Of a stretch of 8,644 nt of DNA, positions 1-5,553 are shown one piece after another. The stretch lies in the NCBI GenBank assembly GCA_022843085.1, contig JALHOI010000111.1, forward strand, positions 1 through 8,644. Direction: 5' to 3'. Origin of the DNA: Pseudobdellovibrionaceae bacterium. Its GTDB lineage: Bacteria; Bdellovibrionota; Bdellovibrionia; Bdellovibrionales; JAMPXM01. Under the pieces are notes generated by a model that worked only from the letters and a program-made list of their open reading frames with translations, made no database searches and was not told the origin of the DNA. Position numbers and translations under genes: made by a program. Every line of letters begins with the position of its first letter. Positions within the stretch are counted from its first letter, which is position 1.

Positions 1-158
1 GATATACGTCGTTCGAAAATTACCGACTGAGATTGCTAAATGCTTGTTGTTAAACGCTTTTAGACGCACGCCCACCATGAACTGAGAAGAACCGAAGAAC
101 CGAAGAACCGAAGAACCGAACCGAAGAACCGAAGAACCAAACCACTCTAAAAACAGAT
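1..158. other. Non-coding region downstream of the tRNA genes
   Basis: No convincing gene lies here on either strand: the reading frames are short and lack a ribosome binding site. The only clear structure is the 8-bp tandem repeat at 86-138, described separately. On the minus strand the tRNA-Glu transcript would run into this region and meets a run of five T soon after the CCA end. I could not find a separate hairpin in front of that run, so the terminator of the tRNA operon is not identified. Confidence 0.6.
86..138. repeat. Tandem 8-bp repeat GAAGAACC, six full units plus one partial
   Basis: Perfect GAAGAACC units start at 86, 94, 102 and 110. A shortened five-base unit (GAACC) follows at 118, then perfect units start at 123 and 131. 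There is no spacer between units, so this is a simple-sequence array and not a CRISPR. It lies about 20 bases beyond the 3' end of tRNA-Glu and would be transcribed as GGUUCUUC repeats if the tRNA transcript reads through. The shortened unit suggests slippage. No function is evident. Confidence 0.9.
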
Positions 159-234
159 TGGCGTCCCCAACCGGATTTGAACCGGTGTATCTACCGTGAA
201 AGGGTAGTGTCCTAGGCCGCTAGACGATGGGGAC
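159..234 (-). tRNA. tRNA-Glu (anticodon TTC)
   Basis: The minus strand folds into a complete 76-nt cloverleaf. The acceptor stem GTCCCCA pairs with TGGGGAC, followed by discriminator G and an encoded CCA (complement of 159-161). The anticodon stem CTACC/GGTAG closes the loop CTTTCAC, whose anticodon TTC reads GAA/GAG codons. The T arm carries GGTTCAAATCC. It lies 62 bases downstream of tRNA-Lys on the same strand and is probably co-transcribed with it. A TAGAAT box at 265-270 could serve as a weak internal -10, but no matching -35 is visible. Confidence 0.97.
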
Positions 235-296
235 CTTGAGACGATCGTTTTAACGGGAGACTTTATTCTAGGACCCTAAAAAAGATCCGAAAAAAG

Positions 297-372
297 TGGT
301 GGCTCGCGATGGACTTGAACCATCGACCCCATCCTTAAAAGGGATGTGCTCTACCAACTGAGCTAGCGAACC
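297..372 (-). tRNA. tRNA-Lys (anticodon TTT)
   Basis: This is a 76-nt cloverleaf on the minus strand. The acceptor stem GGTTCGC pairs with GCGAGCC (one T-G wobble), followed by discriminator A and an encoded CCA (complement of 297-299). The anticodon stem CATCC/GGATG closes the loop CTTTTAA with anticodon TTT, which reads AAA/AAG. The D arm contains AGCTCAGTTGGTAGAGC and the T arm GGTTCAAGTCC. It is the first gene of a two-tRNA unit, with a promoter just upstream. Two runs of six T follow its CCA end and may act as processing or weak termination sites. Confidence 0.97.
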
Positions 373-390
373 CCGTCAAATCGAAACGCG

Positions 391-420
391 ACTATTCGAG
401 ATTTTACCCAACTCTGTCAA
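391..420 (-). promoter_or_regulatory. Probable promoter of the tRNA-Lys/tRNA-Glu unit
   Basis: On the minus strand a perfect -35 box TTGACA (complement of 415-420) is followed after 18 bases by AATAGT (complement of 391-396), a four-of-six match to TATAAT. Transcription would start near 384, about a dozen bases before the mature 5' end of tRNA-Lys. That spacing is typical of bacterial tRNA promoters. The call rests on consensus and position only. Confidence 0.6.
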
Positions 421-504
421 CGACTGAATCGATGAATTTTTTCGTCCACTTTGATCATTGCTTACTAAACGGGCCAGCGGCGCAAAACCAGTCAATTTTT
501 AACC

Positions 505-533
505 GCGAACCGGCTTCAGATTGCCGGATTCGC
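505..533 (-). terminator. Hairpin downstream of the peptidase gene, possible terminator
   Basis: On the minus strand GCGAATCCGGC and GCCGGTTCGC form a ten-base-pair stem with one bulged T and an eight-base loop, only a few bases after the TAG stop of the S51 peptidase gene. The tail is GGTTAAAAATT rather than a clean T run, so it is not a textbook intrinsic terminator. Its position at the end of the four-gene minus-strand run makes a 3'-end role likely. Confidence 0.5.
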
Positions 534-539
534 ATTTGC

Positions 540-1220
540 CTACGAGTTCAGTGCCCCCGGCATCAGCTTCCAGTTTCCCTCAGAGATAACTTCGACGTCG
601 CCGTCGCCGGTCACTTTGAGCGCGGTCGCGTCGTCGATCAAATACGACGGCATCGGTAGGGTCGCAGCCTTTTCTTCGAGCTTCGCAAGGGAGTTGTCCG
701 GGAATGTCGGATAATCGAGATGAGGAAGTATCGCAAACTTCAAAAGACCAAAACATTTCGGAGTTTCAGCGGGCAGCGTGTGTTGGCCGAAAGTGGTTCC
801 ATGGCTCGACATGATCATGCTGCCGGCGCTTTGCCCGACCCACACAAGTCTGTCGAGAAGTGCGGGTAGCATCGCGGCTAAACCCGAACGTTCCATCCAG
901 CCGCAGAGGTATTGGCAATCTCCACCTTGTACGAGTAGCGCATCGGCGCGCTCGAGGCTTGGCAGCCAAACATCTTTTTTCAGGCTGGGCAGCGCCGTGA
1001 GTTCAAGTAGGCCCATCGACTTCCATGGAAGATGGCCGAGCGGCTCGGAAAGTCCCGCGACGATTCCATTCCGAACGAAACTTGGACTTGCCGGCACGCC
1101 GTGAGTCGCCGTTGGAATGAAAAGCGCAGTCGATTCTTCGATCGGTTTTCCGAGAAGATCGATCAGCGCGTTTCGAATGCTCGTATTGTTGATGCCGCCA
1201 GAGGCCAACAGAAGCTTCAT
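540..1220 (-). CDS. Peptidase E-like protein, S51 family
   Basis: This 226-residue protein has no signal peptide or membrane segment, so it is probably cytoplasmic. Its features match the S51 family (dipeptidase E, cyanophycinase and Lmo0363-like proteins, class I glutamine amidotransferase-like fold). It starts MKLLLASGG, has GGDCQYL at 99-105, then the nucleophile elbow GQSAGS at 129-134 with Ser131 as likely catalytic serine, and ILPHLDYP at 164-171 with His167 in the place of the family histidine. Classical PepE cleaves Asp-X dipeptides, but many relatives are uncharacterised, so the substrate is open. The ATG at 1218-1220 follows an AGGTG ribosome binding site at six bases. The gene begins 18 bases after the purA stop, so it is probably the last gene of that operon. 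The family call is firm; the substrate is not. Confidence 0.88.
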   Translation of the reverse strand: MKLLLASGGINNTSIRNALIDLLGKPIEESTALFIPTATHGVPASPSFVRNGIVAGLSEPLGHLPWKSMGLLELTALPSLKKDVWLPSLERADALLVQGGDCQYLCGWMERSGLAAMLPALLDRLVWVGQSAGSMIMSSHGTTFGQHTLPAETPKCFGLLKFAILPHLDYPTFPDNSLAKLEEKAATLPMPSYLIDDATALKVTGDGDVEVISEGNWKLMPGALNS

Positions 1221-1238
1221 GATTTCACCTCGGCGCCG

Positions 1239-2534
1239 CTAGGCAAAAAGCGGCTTGATCCAAAGCGTTTGTTCGCGGCCAGGACCGACTGAGACCACAT
1301 CGATTGGGGTCGCAACCTCGGTCGCAATAAACTGAATAAAATCACGCGCCGATTGCGGCAAATCTTGGATAGATCGAACGTTGCGCAAATCTTCTGTCCA
1401 GCCCGTCAGCGACCGGTAGACGGGCTCGACGCGTTCCAGATCGTGTGAATTGACGGGAAGGTCTTTGATTTCAGCGCCGTCCAGCCGGTAGGCCGTGCAG
1501 ATTTCAATTTTTTCGTGACCGGTCAGAACATCGAGCTTCATAAGAGCCAGCGAGGTCAGGCCGTTCACGCGGATCGCGTATTTCAAAGCCACAAGATCAA
1601 GCCAACCGCAGCGCCGCGGGCGACCGGTGGTGGCTCCGAACTCGCCGCCTTCGCGTCGAAGACGTTCGCTTAAGTCCGGATCCATTTCAGTCGGGAAGGG
1701 GCCAGAGCCCACGCGTGTCGTGTAGGCTTTTGTGATGCCCACAATCTTCTGCATCATACCTGGGCCGATGCCGGTACCGATACAAGCCGAACCCGAGATC
1801 GTCGATGACGAGGTGACGAACGGGTAAGTGCCGTGCAAGAGATCGAGCATCGTACCTTGTGCGCCTTCAAACAGAACTTTTTTGCCGGCTTTGAGAGCTT
1901 TGTGGATGACGAGAGACGTGTCTTTCGAACGATACGGCTCAAGCTGATCGGCCAGTTCAAGCAAGCGCTGGAAGAGTGGCTCGACAGCCACAGCCTCTTC
2001 TTTGTAGTACTCGGTCAGCATGAAGTTCTTTTCTTTGAGAGAACTTTCGAGCTTCGCTCGTAAACGCTCGCGATCAAACAAGTCGCCGAACAAAATGGCT
2101 TTTCGAGCCGCGCGATCTTCGTACGCTGGGCCAATTCCCTTGCCCGTGGTTCCGATCTTCTCGTTACCGGCCGCCTTCTCGCGGGCCATGTCGAGCTTGC
2201 GGTGGTACGAAAGCAGTACGGTACACTGATCCGAGATTCGAAGAGAGTCAGGATTCGTCAAAACTCCGGCCTGCTTCAAGTCGTTGATCTCTTTCATGAC
2301 TTCTTCGACGTCGAGAACGACTCCGGGCGCGATCATGCACGCACACTTCGGATGAAGAACGCCGCTTGGGATCAAATGCAAAACGGTTTTCACGCCATTG
2401 ACGACCAGGGTATGACCGGCGTTCGCGCCGCCCTGGTAACGCACGACGAGATCGGCGTTCGCCGAAAACACATCAACGACTTTGCCTTTTCCCTCGTCGC
2501 CCCACTGGGCGCCGACAACGATAATGCCTGGCAT
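1239..2534 (-). CDS. purA: Adenylosuccinate synthetase
   Basis: PurA joins IMP and aspartate using GTP to form adenylosuccinate, the first committed step from IMP to AMP, in the cytoplasm. From the ATG at 2532-2534 the product has 431 residues, the normal length. The N-terminal block contains GAQWGDEGKGK with Asp13, and NAGHT with His41, the same numbering as the catalytic pair in E. coli PurA. Further on are GTTGKGIGPAYEDR and the C-terminal GRPRRCGWLD block. The frame is open upstream to 2576, but the chosen ATG has an AAGGAG ribosome binding site four bases away and gives exact family alignment. The extra upstream codons lie in two hairpins. It sits 87 bases after serA and 18 bases before the S51 peptidase gene, all on the same strand. 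Confidence 0.98.
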   Translation of the reverse strand: MPGIIVVGAQWGDEGKGKVVDVFSANADLVVRYQGGANAGHTLVVNGVKTVLHLIPSGVLHPKCACMIAPGVVLDVEEVMKEINDLKQAGVLTNPDSLRISDQCTVLLSYHRKLDMAREKAAGNEKIGTTGKGIGPAYEDRAARKAILFGDLFDRERLRAKLESSLKEKNFMLTEYYKEEAVAVEPLFQRLLELADQLEPYRSKDTSLVIHKALKAGKKVLFEGAQGTMLDLLHGTYPFVTSSSTISGSACIGTGIGPGMMQKIVGITKAYTTRVGSGPFPTEMDPDLSERLRREGGEFGATTGRPRRCGWLDLVALKYAIRVNGLTSLALMKLDVLTGHEKIEICTAYRLDGAEIKDLPVNSHDLERVEPVYRSLTGWTEDLRNVRSIQDLPQSARDFIQFIATEVATPIDVVSVGPGREQTLWIKPLFA

Positions 2535-2545
2535 TCTACTCCTTC

Positions 2546-2588
2546 GCATCGCCGCCGGCGATGCTGCGAGCTGCACGTCTGCAGCTCG
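2546..2588 (-). promoter_or_regulatory. Double hairpin in the purA leader
   Basis: Two perfect inverted repeats stand side by side immediately upstream of the purA ribosome binding site. Read on the minus strand, the first (2567-2588) is CGAGCTGCA/TGCAGCTCG, a nine-pair stem with loop GACG. After two bases comes the second (2546-2564), GCATCGCC/GGCGATGC, an eight-pair stem with loop GGC. The GAAGGAG element follows directly. Neither hairpin has a T tract on the minus strand, so they are not ordinary terminators for this transcript. They could control translation, stabilise the mRNA or bind a regulator. The structure is seen; the role is unknown. Confidence 0.6.
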
Positions 2589-2597
2589 ATTTCCCTT

Positions 2598-2625
2598 TTT
2601 AAAAACGGACGTCAGAAAGTCTCAA
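2598..2625 (-). promoter_or_regulatory. Possible internal promoter for purA
   Basis: On the minus strand TTGAGA (complement of 2620-2625, five of six to TTGACA) is followed after 16 bases by TTTAAA (2598-2603, four of six to TATAAT). The -35 box overlaps the serA stop codon. If used, transcripts would start shortly before the double hairpin, giving purA its own leader. The match is modest and could be chance in an AT-rich gap. Confidence 0.3.
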
Positions 2626-3608
2626 ACCCCGACACTTACCGCAAGGCCTGAAGCGGCTCGGTACCAATCTTCGTCGGGCGGAAGCGGACCCGAAACGGGA
2701 CCTTTTGTCAGGAGACCGACCAGATTGCGTGCGGCCTCCATCGAGACGGCCGTGAAGGCGTCTCGCGTGTTGGCTCCGATGTGGGGAGTCACGACGACTT
2801 GTGGGAAATTTAGGAGCTCATAGCCTTTACGCATCGGTTCTTGAGTAAAGACGTCGAGACCGAAAGTACCGTGGCCGCCCGCCTTTAAATGCAGCACGAG
2901 GTCGTCTTCTTTGACGACGCCGCCGCGCGAGGTGTTGACGATGATTGAATGCGGTTTCAGAAATGCAAATTCAACGCGGTTGATGCGCCCCTTGGTTTCT
3001 TTTGTGAGCGGGACGTGAATGCTAACGGTGTCTGCAACGTGAAATAATTCATCAAGCCCTAAGCGCGTTGCCCCGTGCTTCGCAAAGTAGTCGTTGTCGC
3101 GGTATGGATCGTGAGCCACGACATCCATGCCGAACGCGTGCGCAATCTTCGCCACCCGCGAACCGATTCGGCCAAGGCCGATGACCCCGTGAGTTTTACC
3201 GCAAAGCTCGGTGCCAAGAAGTGGCTCGCGATCCCACTCTTGTGTGCGCGCTGTTTTGTCGGCGGCTTTTAGTTTTCTGGCACACGCGAGAATCAGGGCC
3301 CACGTCATTTCGACGGCCGGTGCGGCGTGAGCCAGCGGCGCATGGGCGACTTTGATTTCACGACTGGCGCATTCGTCGAGATCGATATGATCGAAACCGA
3401 CTGTCGCTGTGACGACGAATTTCAGCTGCGGCATCAAGTCTAAAACTTCCTTCGGGAGTCTAAACTGCGAGCGCACGATCAGGGCTTCGGTTTCTTTGAG
3501 GCGCGCGGGATCGGTCGAGGTTTCAACGTCAAATTCAGAGTGGCTTTTAAGCCACGCGGTCGCCTCAGCGGTGAAGCGATCCGCGATAGTGATTTTAACT
3601 CGGTTCAT
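2622..3608 (-). CDS. serA: D-3-phosphoglycerate dehydrogenase-type 2-hydroxyacid dehydrogenase
   Basis: This 328-residue protein belongs to the NAD-dependent D-isomer 2-hydroxyacid dehydrogenase family. The expected reaction is oxidation of 3-phosphoglycerate to 3-phosphohydroxypyruvate, first step of serine synthesis. Visible are the Rossmann motif GLGRIG (144-149), Asp167 in HDPYR as the likely NAD-selecting acid, NTSRGG with catalytic Arg228, Glu257 in the QEP motif and His276 in PHIG. There is no C-terminal ACT domain, so it is a short form, probably without the serine feedback of E. coli SerA. The usual NAP-x-x-N substrate loop reads HAPLAH (89-94), so the exact substrate is less certain than the family. 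The frame is open upstream to 3713; the ATG at 3606-3608 fits the family N terminus and starts ten bases after the aminotransferase stop. That neighbour supports serine synthesis. Confidence 0.85.
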   Translation of the reverse strand: MNRVKITIADRFTAEATAWLKSHSEFDVETSTDPARLKETEALIVRSQFRLPKEVLDLMPQLKFVVTATVGFDHIDLDECASREIKVAHAPLAHAAPAVEMTWALILACARKLKAADKTARTQEWDREPLLGTELCGKTHGVIGLGRIGSRVAKIAHAFGMDVVAHDPYRDNDYFAKHGATRLGLDELFHVADTVSIHVPLTKETKGRINRVEFAFLKPHSIIVNTSRGGVVKEDDLVLHLKAGGHGTFGLDVFTQEPMRKGYELLNFPQVVVTPHIGANTRDAFTAVSMEAARNLVGLLTKGPVSGPLPPDEDWYRAASGLAVSVGV

Positions 3609-3612
3609 GCGA

Positions 3613-3624
3613 GGGGTTTTACCC
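3613..3624 (-). promoter_or_regulatory. Small hairpin around the aminotransferase stop and serA ribosome binding site
   Basis: On the minus strand GGG-TAAAAC-CCC can fold into a short stem whose loop contains the TAA stop codon of the aminotransferase gene. The first arm overlaps the AGGG that is the only candidate ribosome binding site for serA, 13 bases before its ATG. A ribosome ending translation of the aminotransferase would open the hairpin, which suggests translational coupling. The stem is only three to four pairs, so this is tentative. Confidence 0.25.
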
Positions 3625-4797
3625 TGCGAGCCACGGCATGGGAACAGATTTAAGACAAGCTTCAGCGCCCGCGAGAGCCGCTGTGATTTTTTCCGTTGAG
3701 ATTGTGCCCGCATTTAACTCGTTCACGCTGTTGGGAAGCGCTGCCAGTGCGCGCATCAAATCTTCGTCGCGGATGTAGCCCATGTGTCCAAGGCGAACGA
3801 TTTTTCCTTTCAGTCGGTCTTGGCCACCCATCAACACGAGCTCGTATTTTGATTCGAGCAAACCTCGCCATTTTGCGCCATCGATGCCGCTGGGTGCGCA
3901 GACGGCAGTCAGGGAAGGAGATGGTGAGCGCGCCAGCAGACAAAAGCCCATGGCATCGAGGCTGTTGCGAGTCGCCCGAGCCACGCAGTCGATGCGCTTG
4001 TAGAGTGCACTTATGCCTCCAAACGAATCAATCTGCGACAGAACAACGTCGAGCGCTTTTACGAGCGGAACGCCAGACGAGAAGTTAGTTTCGCCGCGCA
4101 GATTCGCTGTGAGTTCATCTCGAATATCAAAGTAGAACCTTGGCGTTTTTGCGTGCGGAATCTTCTTCCAGGCTCGTGCGCTCCATGCGACAAATGAGAG
4201 GCCGGTTGGCAGCATGAACGCCTTTTGACTTCCGCCAACCACGCCGTCGAGATCCCACGCGTCCATCGGCAGAGGCAAAGCGCCAAGGGCTGTGATTGCA
4301 TCGACGAGAAACAAGGTATCGGCGTGATTTTGTCGAATGACCTTGGCCATGCTTTCAATAGGGTGAAGAACGGCCGTCGACGTTTCGCAGGCTTGAGACA
4401 TCACGATGTGGGGTTTATTCGCAAGATTTTTTAGCCATAGCTCGAACGCGTTCACATCCACAGCATCGCCCCACGGCACTTCAAATCGATCGACGTGTGC
4501 GCCGTAGGCTTCAGCCATTTCAGCCCAGCGCTCTCCAAATTTACCGCTCACGACGGCGGCCACGCGGTCGCCTGGGTTCAGAACGTTGACGAGCAGTGAC
4601 TCCATTCCGCCGCTGCCGGTTGAAACATGCATGAAAGCGCGCTGGCTTGTTCCAAACAATGCGGGAAGTTTACCTAGAACGCGTTCGAAACATTGTTGAA
4701 ACGCGGCTGTGCGGTGATGTTCGATTGGAAGTGCGAGTACGTTCAGCACCTCAGGAGGCACAGGAACAGGGCCCGGAGTCATCAAGAGTGGATTCAT
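3619..4797 (-). CDS. Class V aminotransferase, serine-pyruvate/alanine-glyoxylate type
   Basis: This 392-residue cytoplasmic PLP enzyme starts with MTPGPVPVPPEV (6-17), the N-terminal signature of the alanine-glyoxylate/serine-pyruvate aminotransferase branch. It has STGSGGMES (59-67) for cofactor phosphate binding, VDAITALG with Asp166 near the PLP ring nitrogen, and GGSQKAF with Lys192 as the Schiff-base lysine. Overall length is normal. It is followed after ten bases by the SerA-like dehydrogenase. In some bacteria and archaea, members of this branch next to serA are thought to transaminate 3-phosphohydroxypyruvate in place of SerC. That role is inferred here from context; glyoxylate or pyruvate transamination is the alternative. 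The ATG at 4795-4797 follows AAGGA at about six or seven bases. It is the first gene of the minus-strand run and diverges from lptE. Confidence 0.88.
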   Translation of the reverse strand: MNPLLMTPGPVPVPPEVLNVLALPIEHHRTAAFQQCFERVLGKLPALFGTSQRAFMHVSTGSGGMESLLVNVLNPGDRVAAVVSGKFGERWAEMAEAYGAHVDRFEVPWGDAVDVNAFELWLKNLANKPHIVMSQACETSTAVLHPIESMAKVIRQNHADTLFLVDAITALGALPLPMDAWDLDGVVGGSQKAFMLPTGLSFVAWSARAWKKIPHAKTPRFYFDIRDELTANLRGETNFSSGVPLVKALDVVLSQIDSFGGISALYKRIDCVARATRNSLDAMGFCLLARSPSPSLTAVCAPSGIDGAKWRGLLESKYELVLMGGQDRLKGKIVRLGHMGYIRDEDLMRALAALPNSVNELNAGTISTEKITAALAGAEACLKSVPMPWLAG

Positions 4798-4828
4798 GAG
4801 TGATTCCTTAATCAGGTTTCGTGAGTGC

Positions 4829-4857
4829 TTGAATATTCAGAGCGTCGTCGTTATCGT
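4829..4857 (+). promoter_or_regulatory. Possible lptE promoter giving a leaderless or near-leaderless mRNA
   Basis: TTGAAT at 4829-4834 and TATCGT at 4852-4857 are each four-of-six matches to the -35 and -10 consensus, with an ideal 17-base spacer. The predicted start site falls at the ATG at 4864, which lacks a ribosome binding site. A perfect ten-base palindrome, TGAATATTCA at 4830-4839, overlaps the -35 box and could be an operator between the divergent genes. This is based on consensus and spacing only. Confidence 0.3.
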
Positions 4858-4863
4858 ACCAGC

Positions 4864-5508
4864 ATGCGAAGCTCTGGTCTCTCGAGGTTTATCAATTTCT
4901 CGACCGTAGGGTTCTCGACCGTAGGATTTTCGCCTCTCGCCCTAATCTTGCTCGGCGGCCTCACGACGGGGTGCGCGTATTCAATGGGAACCGGCGAGCG
5001 GCGCCTGCCGGAAGGTTACCAGCTCGTTGCTATCCCGGTTTTCAAAAACTCCACGCAAGAAGTAGGTATTGAAGTTCCATTCACCAATGCCATCATTCGC
5101 GAGCTTGCGCGGTCTCAGATCGCACGAGTCGTGAACAAGACGGATGCGCAGGTTGTTCTTGAGGGCGACATTCTTAACGTCGCCTACACGGTGGCGACGC
5201 AGTCAAATTGTGATCCGAAAAGTCCAGCTGAAATCTGTAAACTTGCGATTCCACAGCGCACGGTTTTGAACACCGAGTATCGTATCACAGTGTCGACGAA
5301 GTTAAAACTTCGACGAGTTTCAGACAGCAAGCTTCTTTGGGAGCAAGACTTTAATGCCGAGAAGAGTTACCTTGCTCCGCGGGTCGGGCTTGAGGGACTA
5401 AATAGTGCGAATGCGCTTTACAATCGCAGTGCACGGCAAGAAAACATAAGTTCAATTGCGTCAGACATGATGGCCGAAGCGCACGGTCGACTGACCGAAA
5501 ACTTTTAG
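4864..5508 (+). CDS. lptE: LPS-assembly outer-membrane lipoprotein LptE
   Basis: LptE plugs the LptD barrel and helps insert lipopolysaccharide in the outer-membrane outer leaflet. From ATG 4864 the product has 214 residues. The N terminus is a lipoprotein signal: a basic start, a hydrophobic stretch PLALILLGG, then LTTGC with Cys37 as the lipidation site (a slightly loose lipobox). The mature part has the LptE pattern YQLVAIPVFKNSTQEVGIEVPFTNAIIREL, here split in two phrases: AIPVFKNST, then a helix, then the DAQVVLEGDI strand typical of this family. The frame is open to a GTG at 4825, which has a weak AGG nine bases upstream and would make a long 49-residue signal. I prefer 4864, but the start is uncertain. 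A 15-bp tandem duplication lies in the signal sequence. holA follows closely, as in E. coli. Confidence 0.87.
   Translation: MRSSGLSRFINFSTVGFSTVGFSPLALILLGGLTTGCAYSMGTGERRLPEGYQLVAIPVFKNSTQEVGIEVPFTNAIIRELARSQIARVVNKTDAQVVLEGDILNVAYTVATQSNCDPKSPAEICKLAIPQRTVLNTEYRITVSTKLKLRRVSDSKLLWEQDFNAEKSYLAPRVGLEGLNSANALYNRSARQENISSIASDMMAEAHGRLTENF
4897..4926 (+). repeat. 15-bp tandem duplication in the lptE signal sequence
   Basis: TTCTCGACCGTAGGG at 4897-4911 is followed directly by TTCTCGACCGTAGGA at 4912-4926. The copies differ only in the last base, and each encodes FSTVG. A third, decayed start of the unit (TTTTCG) follows. The duplication keeps the frame and lengthens the region before the hydrophobic core of the signal peptide. 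Confidence 0.95.
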
Positions 5509-5553
5509 GTTTCATTTTTTTTGCTCGATAGCTTTTGGACTGAGGGAACGACG

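Noticed and set aside
86..138. CRISPR-like array
   Set aside because: The units are 8 bp, contiguous and without spacers, so it is a simple tandem repeat.
86..158. Possible rtT-type tRNA-derived repeats
   Set aside because: The unit is far too short and does not copy the tRNA 3' end beyond the common GGTTC.
2535..2576. Upstream extension of PurA by 14 residues
   Set aside because: The extension is encoded by the two leader hairpins, while the ATG at 2534 has a good ribosome binding site and gives the exact family numbering of Asp13 and His41.
3696..4088. Plus-strand reading frame of 130 residues
   Set aside because: It lies wholly opposite the aminotransferase gene, is rich in Arg, Cys and Ser, and has no family resemblance; it is a shadow.
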